Source of the DNA: Hymenobacter artigasi
GTDB lineage: Bacteria; Bacteroidota; Bacteroidia; Cytophagales; Hymenobacteraceae
Length of the DNA: 64,000 nt
Assembly (NCBI RefSeq): GCF_012275535.1
Contig: NZ_JAAVTK010000001.1
Location: forward strand, 620,001 to 684,000
Direction: 5' to 3'
The position numbers were made by a program, and so were the translations under genes. Below the pieces are notes generated by a model that was not told the DNA's origin, made no database searches, and was given only the letters and a program-made list of their open reading frames with translations. Below are positions 8,821 to 16,674 of the stretch, in pieces (the stretch's first letter is position 1; the number at the start of each line of letters is the position of its first letter).

Positions 8821-8916
8821 GTTTTCAGATGTGAAAATGTAGTTGATGTGAGAATATGAAAATGATGGCGCTGGCTATTTATTCAGCACATTTCCACATT
8901 TTCCCATTTCCCATAT
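8820..8916. repeat. Imperfect word-repeat region between galE and rfbB
   Basis: The gap is filled with repeated GAAAATG/ATGTG words on the left and their approximate complements (CACATTT, CCACATTTTCCCATTTCCC) on the right. Pairing is much weaker than in the neighbouring gaps, so it may be a decayed member of the same structural class. Confidence 0.45.
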
Positions 8917-9936
8917 TTATTTCAGGGTTTGCTGCCACTTCCAGGAGCTGGCTAGCGAATCAACCAGGGAAGTTTCGGTTTTAAAGCCCAGCACCTGCGC
9001 GGCCTTGGTGGCATCGGCGTAGATGGCGGGCACATCGCCGGGGCGACGCGGGCCGATGCTGTAGTTGAGCTTCTGGCCGCTGGCCTTTTCGAAGGCCTGC
9101 ACCACTTCGAGTACCGAATTGCCGTGCCCGGTACCCACGTTGAATGTTTCGACAGACTCGCTGGCTTTGCGGTCCAGCAGGCGCTGCACGGCCACGATGT
9201 GCGCTTTGGCTAAATCCACCACGTGGATGTAGTCGCGTACGTTGGTGCCATCGGGCGTTTCGTAGTCGCTGCCATTGATGGTCAGCTTCTCGCGGATGCC
9301 GGCCGCCGTTTGGGTGATGTATGGTACCAGGTTGTTCGGTACGCCCAAGGGCAATTCGCCGATTTTAGCCGATTCGTGCGCCCCGATGGGGTTGAAGTAG
9401 CGCAGCAAAATGGTGCGCAGCTTGTTGGTCGGGGCCGCCGAAACATCGTGCACGATTTCCTCACACATCTGCTTGGTGCGGCCGTAGGGCGACGAGGCCG
9501 GCTTGGTGGGCGTAGCCTCGGTCACAGGCAGCGCATCGGGAATGCCATACACGGTGCACGACGACGAGAACACCAGGTTTTCGACGCCAAAATCGGGCAT
9601 TACTGCCAGCAGGGTAAGCAACGACCCCACGTTATTCTGGAAGTAAGCCAACGGCTTAGCCACCGACTCGCCTACGGCTTTGTAAGCCGCGAAATGAATC
9701 ACGCCTTTGATATCCTTCTCGGCCTCAAACACGCCGCGTAGCGCAGCTTCATTGCCGCAGTCGATGCGGTAAGTCGGCACCTTAACGCCCAGAATTGACT
9801 CGATACCGGCCAAAGCTGACTCTTCCGAGTTGCTGAAATTATCCACAATAACCGGTTGGTAGCCAGCCTGCTGGAGCGCCACCACCGTATGGGAGCCAAT
9901 ATAGCCGGCTCCGCCGGTAACAAGAATCTTTTTCAT
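8917..9936 (-). CDS. galE: UDP-glucose 4-epimerase GalE
   Basis: This 339-residue protein interconverts UDP-glucose and UDP-galactose. It has the N-terminal VTGGAGYIGSHTVVALQQAG, the FSSSCTVYG serine region, catalytic YGRTKQMCE (YxxxK), and the GalE-typical RYFNPIGAHESAKIGE and DGTNVRDYIHVVDLAKAH. These last segments separate GalE from the other epimerases in this operon. It is flanked on both sides by intergenic inverted repeats. Confidence 0.95.
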   Translation of the reverse strand: MKKILVTGGAGYIGSHTVVALQQAGYQPVIVDNFSNSEESALAGIESILGVKVPTYRIDCGNEAALRGVFEAEKDIKGVIHFAAYKAVGESVAKPLAYFQNNVGSLLTLLAVMPDFGVENLVFSSSCTVYGIPDALPVTEATPTKPASSPYGRTKQMCEEIVHDVSAAPTNKLRTILLRYFNPIGAHESAKIGELPLGVPNNLVPYITQTAAGIREKLTINGSDYETPDGTNVRDYIHVVDLAKAHIVAVQRLLDRKASESVETFNVGTGHGNSVLEVVQAFEKASGQKLNYSIGPRRPGDVPAIYADATKAAQVLGFKTETSLVDSLASSWKWQQTLK

Positions 9937-9941
9937 GGTTG

Positions 9942-10040
9942 GTGCTTAGTTGTTGGTGCTTGGTGCTTGGTTTTTAATCAGTGCTTGCAAAAGCCGCCAA
10001 GCCGTGAACAGCCAAGCACCAAGCACCAACAACCACGCAC
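9942..10040. repeat. Word-repeat inverted repeat, 29-bp arms, upstream of galE
   Basis: Arms 9942-9970 and 10012-10040 pair with two mismatches. The arm is built from tandem GGTGCTT words. The 41-base loop is unique. It fills the gap between the dehydrogenase gene and galE. Confidence 0.85.
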
Positions 10041-10044
10041 TAGT

Positions 10045-11340
10045 TTACAGGCTCCAGTATTGCAGGTCCTTCATTTTACCCCGGAACAGGCCTTTGATGT
10101 CGACCAGCACGGCGTTGTCGGAGGTGATGGACTGGAAGTAGGCCTCGTCTTTGGCGGCGTAGGGCGCGTGGCTCACGGCCACAATCACGGCATCGTAGTC
10201 GGTGCGCACGTCGTCGTTGTGGGTCAGGCGGAAGCCGTACTCGTGGTGCAGCTCGTCGGAGTCGGCGTGCGGGTCCACGATGTCGACGTTGACCGAGAAG
10301 TTTTTCAGCTCCTGGATTACGTCGGCTACTTTCGAATTGCGGATATCTTCCACGTTCTCCTTGAAGGTGGCACCCATCACCAGCACGCGGCTTTTGGCTA
10401 CGTCCTTGCCTTTCTTAATCATCATCTGCACCGTTTTGCGGGCGATGTAGGCTCCCATATTGTCGTTGGTGGTGCGGCCCGACAGAATAACTTTGGCGTC
10501 GTAGCCCAGCTCCTTCGCCTTGTACGTCAGGTAGTACGGGTCCACGCCAATGCAGTGGCCGCCCACCAGGCCGGGCGAGAATTTCAGGAAATTCCACTTG
10601 GTGCCCGCGGCTTCCAGCACCTCGTAGGTGTTGATGTTCATGCGGTCGAAAATCATCGACAGCTCGTTCATCAGCGCGATGTTGACGTCGCGCTGGGTGT
10701 TTTCGATGATTTTGGCGGCCTCGGCCACGCGGATGCTGCTGGCGCGGTGCACGCCGGCATCGACCACCAGCTCGTACACTTTGGCCACGGTATCGAGGGC
10801 TTCCTCGTCGTTGCCGGACACCACTTTCACGATGCGGCGCAACGTGTGCTCCTTATCGCCGGGGTTGATGCGCTCGGGCGAGTAGCCCACTTTAAAATCA
10901 GTCGGGAATTTCAGGCCCGAGAGGCGCTCCATTACCGGAATGCAGTCCTCCTCGGTGCAGCCGGGGTATACAGTGCTCTCAAACACCACGTAGTCGCCCT
11001 TTTTCAGCACTTTACCCACCGAGCCCGAGGCCCCCAGCAGGGGCTTGAGGTCGGGCTGCGCGTGCTCATCAATGGGCGTGGGCACGGCCACGATGTAGAA
11101 TTGCGCCTGGCGCAGCACCTCCAGCGAATCGGTGAAGGTGATGTCGCAGCCTTCGAAATCCTTCTTTTCCAGCTCACCGCTCGGGTCAATGCCTTCTTTC
11201 ATCTGGGCCACGCGGCCGGCGTTGATGTCGAAGCCAATCACCTTGAGTTGCTTGGCAAATTCGAGGGCAATAGGAAGGCCTACGTAACCGAGGCCGATAA
11301 CGGCCAGCGTGGCCTCTTTGCGCAATAGTTGGTCGTACAC
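10045..11340 (-). CDS. UDP-N-acetylhexosamine 6-dehydrogenase (WbpA/TviB-like)
   Basis: The 431-residue NAD-dependent enzyme oxidises C6 of a UDP-sugar to the uronic acid. The Rossmann motif is VIGLGYVGLPIALEFAKQ near residue 14, YSPERINPGDKEH is typical of the UDP-GlcNAc branch, and the catalytic Cys lies in GGHCIGVDPYYLTYKAKELG near residue 266. With the WbpP-like epimerase it could supply UDP-GalNAcA, a component of acidic capsular or O polysaccharides. The substrate is inferred from family resemblance. Confidence 0.92.
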   Translation of the reverse strand: MYDQLLRKEATLAVIGLGYVGLPIALEFAKQLKVIGFDINAGRVAQMKEGIDPSGELEKKDFEGCDITFTDSLEVLRQAQFYIVAVPTPIDEHAQPDLKPLLGASGSVGKVLKKGDYVVFESTVYPGCTEEDCIPVMERLSGLKFPTDFKVGYSPERINPGDKEHTLRRIVKVVSGNDEEALDTVAKVYELVVDAGVHRASSIRVAEAAKIIENTQRDVNIALMNELSMIFDRMNINTYEVLEAAGTKWNFLKFSPGLVGGHCIGVDPYYLTYKAKELGYDAKVILSGRTTNDNMGAYIARKTVQMMIKKGKDVAKSRVLVMGATFKENVEDIRNSKVADVIQELKNFSVNVDIVDPHADSDELHHEYGFRLTHNDDVRTDYDAVIVAVSHAPYAAKDEAYFQSITSDNAVLVDIKGLFRGKMKDLQYWSL

Positions 11341-11346
11341 TGCTAA

Positions 11347-11379
11347 AATTATGAGTTATGAATTATGAATTATGAATTC
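11347..11379. repeat. Single word-repeat arm without partner
   Basis: The sequence repeats TATGAAT/TATGAGT about four times and overlaps the 3' end of the acetyltransferase gene. It looks like one arm of the word-repeat palindromes found in the neighbouring gaps, but I found no complementary arm. Confidence 0.5.
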
Positions 11380-12002
11380 CCCCTGGGCCGTTTGGCGGTG
11401 GTTGTTACCACGGGCCGCACCGATTGCTCGTCGGTGCTCAGCTCATATTTTTCGGCACTTTCGGGGCAGGTGGCGTGCCCTTGCTGGTCGAAGTTGAGGC
11501 GGTGGCCGTAGGCACTCATCCAGCCTTGTGGGCGGGCGGGCGTGCCGTATACGAGGGCATACGCCGGAACGTCGTGCGTGACTACGCTGCCTGCGCCCAC
11601 GAAGGCGTAGCGGCCCAGCCGCGTGCCACACACGATGGTGGCGTTGGCCCCAATCGTGACGCCCTGCTCCAGGTAAGTGGTCTGGTACTGGCCGGGGCCT
11701 TTGCGGGGCACGGCGCTGCGCGGGTTTTTCACGTTGGTGAATACCACGGAGGGGCCCAGGAATACGTCGTCCTCGCAAACTACGCCACCGTAGAGGCTCA
11801 CGTTGTTCTGCACCTTCACGTTGCGGCCCAGGGTCACGCCATCGGCCACAAACACGTTCTGACCCAGGTTGCAATCTTCGCCGATATCGGCCCCGGCGCA
11901 AACGTGGCTAAAGTGCCAGATGCGGCTACCCCGGCCTATCTGGCACCCCTCGTCGAGGATGGCCGTGGGATGGGCGTAATAATCGGGGGTAGTATGGGGC
12001 AT
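11370..12002 (-). CDS. Left-handed beta-helix acetyltransferase, WbpD-like
   Basis: This 210-residue protein is made mainly of hexapeptide repeats (AILDEGCQIGRGSRIWHFSH, then NLGQNVFVADGVTLGRNVKV), typical of trimeric acyltransferases. WbpD-type enzymes N-acetylate UDP-3-amino-GlcNAcA, which fits the dehydrogenase encoded next. The WbpB and WbpE partners are not in the window. It opens the minus-strand sugar operon and has a -7 box (12029-12036) 26 bases upstream. The Ser/Thr-rich last 30 residues extend past the helix. Confidence 0.82.
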   Translation of the reverse strand: MPHTTPDYYAHPTAILDEGCQIGRGSRIWHFSHVCAGADIGEDCNLGQNVFVADGVTLGRNVKVQNNVSLYGGVVCEDDVFLGPSVVFTNVKNPRSAVPRKGPGQYQTTYLEQGVTIGANATIVCGTRLGRYAFVGAGSVVTHDVPAYALVYGTPARPQGWMSAYGHRLNFDQQGHATCPESAEKYELSTDEQSVRPVVTTTAKRPRGNS

Positions 12003-12028
12003 TCGGGGCGGTCGGGCGGTTCAGCCCG

Positions 12029-12036
12029 CAAAGGTA
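12029..12036 (-). promoter_or_regulatory. -7 box for the nucleotide-sugar operon
   Basis: TACCTTTG on the minus strand matches the Bacteroidota TAnnTTTG box, 26 bases before the acetyltransferase start. No clear -33 TTG is visible. Confidence 0.55.
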
Positions 12037-12060
12037 AGGAGAAGGGCGGGGTTAGCTTCG

Positions 12061-12068
12061 TACTTTTG
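12061..12068 (+). promoter_or_regulatory. -7 box for the Uma2-family gene
   Basis: TACTTTTG fits TAnnTTTG and lies 26 bases before the ATG at 12095. It is back to back with the sugar-operon box at 12029-12036. Confidence 0.55.
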
Positions 12069-12094
12069 GGTAATTCCCTTATTGTCCTTGTATT

Positions 12095-12682
12095 ATGGCT
12101 CAGCCCGCCTTCCAAACCGAACCCACCAGCTACGTTTCGCCCGAAGAATACCTGCGCCTGGAGCGCGAGGCGGAATTTAAACACGAATATTTTCAGGGTG
12201 AAATCCGCGCTATGGCCGGAGCGGGTTACATGCACAATTTGATTTGCATGAATCTTGGCGGCGAAATACGCAGCCAGCTACGCGGCAAAGGCTGCTCGGT
12301 GGTGGGCAGCGACCAGCGCCTGCAAATCATGAGCGGCAGCGCCTTCGTGTACCCCGACCTGACGGTGGTGTGCGGCAAGCCGGAATTCAACGAAGAAAAA
12401 AAGCCCGACACCCTGCTGAACCCCACGCTGCTGGTCGAAGTGCTTTCGCCCACCACCAGCCAGTACGACCGCAGCGAGAAGTTCATGCTCTACCGCCAGG
12501 TGCCCAGCCTGCGCCAATACATCACGCTGGATGCCCAGGCCATCCACGCCGAGCTACATACGCTGGACGACTTGGGCCGCTGGGTCCTCACCGAAACCCG
12601 CGACCTGAGCGCCGTACTGGATTTGAGCAGCATCAGCTGCCAGGTGCCGCTGGCCGAGGTATATGCGGGGGTGCCTTTTTAA
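12095..12682 (+). CDS. Uma2 family protein (PD-(D/E)xK nuclease-like)
   Basis: The 195-residue protein has the Uma2/DUF820 pattern: YLRLEREAEFKHEYFQGEIRAMAGA at residues 19-43, VYPDLTVVCGKP (the PD element), LLVEVLSPTTSQYDRSEKF (the ExK-like element) and YRQVPSLRQYITLDAQ. The fold is that of restriction-type endonucleases, but the cellular role is not known. The gene stands alone with its own promoter. Its stop codon overlaps the stop of the convergent aldehyde dehydrogenase gene by four bases. Confidence 0.88.
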   Translation: MAQPAFQTEPTSYVSPEEYLRLEREAEFKHEYFQGEIRAMAGAGYMHNLICMNLGGEIRSQLRGKGCSVVGSDQRLQIMSGSAFVYPDLTVVCGKPEFNEEKKPDTLLNPTLLVEVLSPTTSQYDRSEKFMLYRQVPSLRQYITLDAQAIHAELHTLDDLGRWVLTETRDLSAVLDLSSISCQVPLAEVYAGVPF

Positions 12683-14121
12683 AGCTTCACGCACACGTTC
12701 TGCGCCTCGGTGAAAAACCGCAGGGCCTCCAAGCCGCCCTCGCGGCCGACGCCGGAGTTTTTCATGCCGCCGAAGGGCGTGCGCAGGTCGCGGTGCAGCC
12801 AGGTGTTTATCCAGACGATGCCGCTGTGTAGCTGGTGGGCCACGCGGTGGGCGCGCTGCAAATCACGGGTCCAGATGGTAGCCGAGAGGCCGTAGTCGGT
12901 GCTGTTGGCCATTAGCAGGGCTTCCTCATCGGTATCGAAGGGCGTGAGGGTGACCACGGGGCCGAATATTTCCTCCTGGTTGGTGCGGCAGTCGAAGGGC
13001 AGGTTTTCGAACACAGTGGGCTCCAGAAAGTAGCCGCCCTCGCAGCGGCCGGGCACGGTGACGCGGTGGCCGCCGGCGAGGAGCGTGCCGCCTTCTTCGT
13101 GGGCCAGCTTGATGTAGGCCAGCACTTTGTGCAGGTGGGCTTCGCTCACCAGCGCCCCTTGTTTGGTATCGGCTTCAAGCGGGTCACCTATTTTCTGGTC
13201 CTGCAGCTGCTTGAGAAACTCGGTTTTGAAGGCCTCGTAAATGGGGCGCTCGATGAAGATGCGGGAGCCACACAGGCAAATCTGGCCCTGGTTGGCGAAG
13301 CTGCTGCGGATGCTGGTGGCCACGGCTGCGGCCAGGTCGCAATCGGCGAAGATGATGTTCGGATTTTTGCCGCCCAACTCCAGGCTGAGCTTTTTGAACA
13401 TGGGCGCGGCCGTGCGGGCCAGGTGCCGCCCGGTGGCCGTGCCGCCCGTGAAGCTGATGGCCTTGATGCTCGGATGCTCCACAATGGCCTGCCCGCAGTT
13501 GGGGCCGTTGCCGTGGATGATGTTGAGCACGCCCGCCGGCAGGCCGGCTTCAATGCACAGTTCACTCAATAAAAAAGCCGTGGCCGGGGTAATTTCCGAG
13601 GGCTTGGCCACCACGCAGCAGCCCACGGCCAGGGCCGGCGCAATCTTCCAGGTGAAGAGGTAGAGCGGCAGGTTCCAGGGCGAGATGCAGCCCACCACGC
13701 CCACGGGGTGGCGCACGGTGTAGTTCACGGCCACGCCTTCCTGCACGTGGGCCTCGGTGGCGAAGTGGCCGGCGGCGGTGCCGAAAAAATGGAAATTGGA
13801 GGCGGCGCGGGGGATGTCCATCACGCGGGCCAGGCTAAGGGGCTTGCCGTTGTCCTGGCTTTCGGCGCGGGCCAGGTGGTCGAGGCTGGCATCGATGAGG
13901 TCGGCGATTTTTACCAGCAGGCGGCCCCGGTCTTCGGCGGGCAGCGCGCGCCAAGCGGGCAAAGCGGCTTCGGCGGCGGCTACGGCGGCAGCCACGTCCT
14001 CCGGGCCGGAGTCGGGAATCTGGCCGTAGACCTGGCCGGTGGCGGGGTCTACGTTATCGAGGTAGCGGCCGGCCTGCGGCGGCACGAGCTGGCCGTTGAG
14101 GTAATTCTGGATGCGGAGCAT
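12679..14121 (-). CDS. Aldehyde dehydrogenase, probably 2-aminomuconic semialdehyde dehydrogenase
   Basis: This 480-residue NAD-dependent enzyme shows SPWNLPLYLFTWKIAPALA, the glutamate motif LELGGKNPNIIFAD, the catalytic Cys in GQICLCGSRIF near residue 284, and EEIFGPVVTLTPFDTDEEAL. The N-terminus NYLNGQLVPPQAGRYLDNVD and the whole length resemble aminomuconate/hydroxymuconate semialdehyde dehydrogenases. The genes for ACMS decarboxylase, hydroxyanthranilate dioxygenase and kynureninase lie 12-20 kb away, so oxidation of 2-aminomuconate semialdehyde in tryptophan breakdown is the best inference. Other aldehydes remain possible. Confidence 0.85.
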   Translation of the reverse strand: MLRIQNYLNGQLVPPQAGRYLDNVDPATGQVYGQIPDSGPEDVAAAVAAAEAALPAWRALPAEDRGRLLVKIADLIDASLDHLARAESQDNGKPLSLARVMDIPRAASNFHFFGTAAGHFATEAHVQEGVAVNYTVRHPVGVVGCISPWNLPLYLFTWKIAPALAVGCCVVAKPSEITPATAFLLSELCIEAGLPAGVLNIIHGNGPNCGQAIVEHPSIKAISFTGGTATGRHLARTAAPMFKKLSLELGGKNPNIIFADCDLAAAVATSIRSSFANQGQICLCGSRIFIERPIYEAFKTEFLKQLQDQKIGDPLEADTKQGALVSEAHLHKVLAYIKLAHEEGGTLLAGGHRVTVPGRCEGGYFLEPTVFENLPFDCRTNQEEIFGPVVTLTPFDTDEEALLMANSTDYGLSATIWTRDLQRAHRVAHQLHSGIVWINTWLHRDLRTPFGGMKNSGVGREGGLEALRFFTEAQNVCVKL

Positions 14122-14188
14122 AATGATTCGGCCGTAAACGCAAGCTCGCGTTGAGATTTCAACGGAGCTAACAAAGCAGCGTGATTTG

Positions 14189-15511
14189 CTACCCTGGCTG
14201 GTAGCCGAGGGATAAGTCAGGAACGATTTTCGGAGGCGCTGGCCGACTGATAAGGTGCCACTCCTTACGCCAGGCCGTGAGGCGGTACAGCTTTACCAGG
14301 CCAACCACAATGGCCAGTGCAAACAAGCTGGCCACGAAACGCGGTTCAAACACCAGGACGGAATATTTTCTCAACTCCAGGTATCGCAACACCGATTCGA
14401 GGTTCAGGAAATAAGCCACCGAAACGATAATATAAAGAATGTAATCGCTCCGCAGGAAACCGTAGGCCGCTAAAAAGAGCACGGCCGCGTGCCAGTAGCG
14501 CTCGTGCATCTGGGTATTAAAGAACGCGAACAGAAGCGGAATCAGCCCGATGCTGAGCAGGACCTGCGCGAAGTCGTCCTGAGAGTAGACAGCGGCCATG
14601 GCCGGCGCTGTGCGCTGCTGGCGCAGGTTACGCACCGTGAGCAGCAACAGCGGCAGCAATGCCAGCGCCGACGCCACAAAGAACATCAAAAGCCCCCAGG
14701 CCCGGTACGTGATTCCGGCAAACAGCTGAGAATCAAGAGCCGTCAGCGGGTCGGGGGTCGGAGCCAGAATGTGCCAGATGTTGAAGGCATTCATGGATAG
14801 GTACGGAAAGAAATTCGCCGCGCCCAAGTTAATTTCCATAATGCGCGGCAGGTAGTTCTCTTCGCCACCCCAAATGAAGGGAGCCAGAATTAAGGTCATC
14901 AGTGCCGCCCCGGCCACAAGGGCCACTGCCAGCTGCCGCGGCCGGTGCCACCACAGCGGGGCCCACAGCAGCAGCAGCGGTGGCAGGAAAATCATGGCCT
15001 GGGGCTTGGCGGCCAGCGAAAGCACGAAAAGCAGCATGCTGGCCACGGCTCGCTGCCGCACGGCCAGCACAACGGCCCCAAAAGCAAAAAACGTGTAGAC
15101 GGCATCTACCTGAATCCACACCAGCGTGTCGTAGAGGTAGCCGATGTTGAGCAACAGCAACAGTACCAAGCCAAAGCGCCGGTCGCGCTCGCGCACCAGC
15201 GAAGCCGCCCAGAAGGCCCCCGCAAAGTCGAACACCAGAGTAAACGCCTTGAGCCAGTGCCGGTAGTAGATGAACTTATCGACATCGCCCAACGCCCACC
15301 CAAAAAACCATAAAATGTAGTGGTACAAGGGATTATAGGAGTTACTGGGCGTTTTATACACATTGCCCAGCCCCTGGTAAAAAATATCTTTGCCCCAGGC
15401 CACCCAAAAGCTCATGTCGCTGTCGTGGCCCGCGCGGGGCACCAGCAGCAGCAGCAGCGAGAAAAGCAGAATAGTATAGGCCGCCTGCCGACGAAATGAA
15501 AGAGTACCCAT
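14189..15511 (-). CDS. Multi-spanning membrane protein, GT-C glycosyltransferase-like
   Basis: The 440-residue protein has about ten hydrophobic segments. It begins with AAYTILLFSLLLLLVPRAGHDSDMSFWVAWGK, in which acidic residues follow the first membrane segment as in GT-C transferases. YKTPSNSYNPLYHYILWFFG follows. Such enzymes take sugars from polyprenyl-phosphate donors at the outer face of the inner membrane. The GT2 synthase gene upstream (15563-16537) is 51 bases away on the same strand and probably makes the donor. Acceptor and sugar cannot be read from the sequence. Confidence 0.65.
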   Translation of the reverse strand: MGTLSFRRQAAYTILLFSLLLLLVPRAGHDSDMSFWVAWGKDIFYQGLGNVYKTPSNSYNPLYHYILWFFGWALGDVDKFIYYRHWLKAFTLVFDFAGAFWAASLVRERDRRFGLVLLLLLNIGYLYDTLVWIQVDAVYTFFAFGAVVLAVRQRAVASMLLFVLSLAAKPQAMIFLPPLLLLWAPLWWHRPRQLAVALVAGAALMTLILAPFIWGGEENYLPRIMEINLGAANFFPYLSMNAFNIWHILAPTPDPLTALDSQLFAGITYRAWGLLMFFVASALALLPLLLLTVRNLRQQRTAPAMAAVYSQDDFAQVLLSIGLIPLLFAFFNTQMHERYWHAAVLFLAAYGFLRSDYILYIIVSVAYFLNLESVLRYLELRKYSVLVFEPRFVASLFALAIVVGLVKLYRLTAWRKEWHLISRPAPPKIVPDLSLGYQPG

Positions 15512-15562
15512 TGGTGTCAGAAAAACAGGTGCCCGAACAAGCCGGGCATTAAAATACTGCGG

Positions 15563-16537
15563 TTAGCGAGTGAGTAACGGTTGGGCCGGCGTGCTTTCGA
15601 GGGCGGCGGGCGTTTGGTTCGATTCGGCAATGATGTAGAGCGGGCGCTGGCGCACGTTGGCACTGAGGCGAGCCATGTACTCGCCGATGACCCCCACGGC
15701 AATGAGCTGCACCCCGCCCAGAAACAGGATGCTCATCATGAGCGAAGCCCAGCCGGGCTCGTAGTCGTGCCGCACCAGGCGGGCATACAGGGTGTAAAGC
15801 ATGAGCAAAAACGCCACGCCCGATACCGTGAAGCCCATTACCGTGGCCGCCTTCAGCGGCGCGTCGGAGAAGCTGGTGATGCCGTCGAGGGCAAAGCTGA
15901 GCATCTTGCGGTAGGTGTAGCCCGTTTCGCCCCCGGCACGCTCGGCCCGGTCGTATTCCACGAAGGTTTGGCGGAAGCCTACCCAGGCAATCTGCCCCCG
16001 CAGGAACTTGTGCTGCTCGGGCATCTGGCGCAGGGTGAGCACAATGCGGCGCGAAATGATGCGAAAGTCGCCGGTATCGACGGGAATGGAAACCCGCGTG
16101 ATTCGCGCCAAAATTCGATAAAAGAGCTTCGCGGTCAGCTTCTTGGCGTAGCTCTCGCCCTGGCGCGAGCGGCGCTTGGCATACACTACGTCGTAGCCCT
16201 GCTGCAGCTTGGCGTACAGGTCCACGATGAGCTCGGGCGGGTCCTGCAGGTCGGCGTCGATGATGGAAATGGCTTCGCCCCGCGCGTGGTCGAGCCCGGC
16301 CGAAACGGCAATCTGGTGGCCGAAATTGCGGCTGAAATCGAAGTAGCGCACCCGCTCGTCCTGCTCGGCCAAGGCTTTCAGCATGGTGAGCGACTGGTCG
16401 TGCGAGCCATCGTTGACAAAAATCAACTCGTAGCCGCCGGGCAGGCTCATGCCGTCGAGCACGCCTTGCAGGCGGCGGTACAGCTCGGCTATGTTGGACT
16501 CTTCGTTGTAAATGGGAATAATGACGGATAAGTCCAT
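15563..16537 (-). CDS. Glycosyltransferase family 2, polyprenyl-phosphate sugar synthase-like
   Basis: This 324-residue protein has an N-terminal GT-A domain (LSVIIPIYNEESNIAELYRR, FVNDGSHDQS, and DADLQDPPE near residue 96). Two C-terminal membrane segments follow at about 230-255 and 266-290. The layout matches GtrB/ArnC/DPM1-type enzymes that move a sugar from a nucleotide donor to undecaprenyl phosphate on the cytoplasmic face. Its same-strand neighbour is a GT-C-like protein that could use this lipid-linked sugar. Confidence 0.9.
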   Translation of the reverse strand: MDLSVIIPIYNEESNIAELYRRLQGVLDGMSLPGGYELIFVNDGSHDQSLTMLKALAEQDERVRYFDFSRNFGHQIAVSAGLDHARGEAISIIDADLQDPPELIVDLYAKLQQGYDVVYAKRRSRQGESYAKKLTAKLFYRILARITRVSIPVDTGDFRIISRRIVLTLRQMPEQHKFLRGQIAWVGFRQTFVEYDRAERAGGETGYTYRKMLSFALDGITSFSDAPLKAATVMGFTVSGVAFLLMLYTLYARLVRHDYEPGWASLMMSILFLGGVQLIAVGVIGEYMARLSANVRQRPLYIIAESNQTPAALESTPAQPLLTR

Positions 16538-16635
16538 GCGGGCAAGTTATTGAATAGCAATGGTTCCAAAGCGCAGCCGATACCTATCCGGCGCTTTCCG
16601 CCGCATCATAGCTGCCGGGCGGGGCCGCTGATGCG

Positions 16636-16643
16636 CAAAAGTA
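16636..16643 (-). promoter_or_regulatory. Candidate -7 box for the GT2/GT-C pair
   Basis: TACTTTTG on the minus strand matches TAnnTTTG about 100 bases before the GT2 start. No -33 element is evident. Confidence 0.35.
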
Positions 16644-16674
16644 TGGTTTCGCCCCGAAAAGCCCACTCGCGCCC

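Noticed and set aside
9856-11328. 490-codon open frame opposite the UDP-sugar dehydrogenase gene
   Set aside because: It is an antisense shadow of a well-supported gene and crosses a palindrome; its product is His/Val-rich with no family features.
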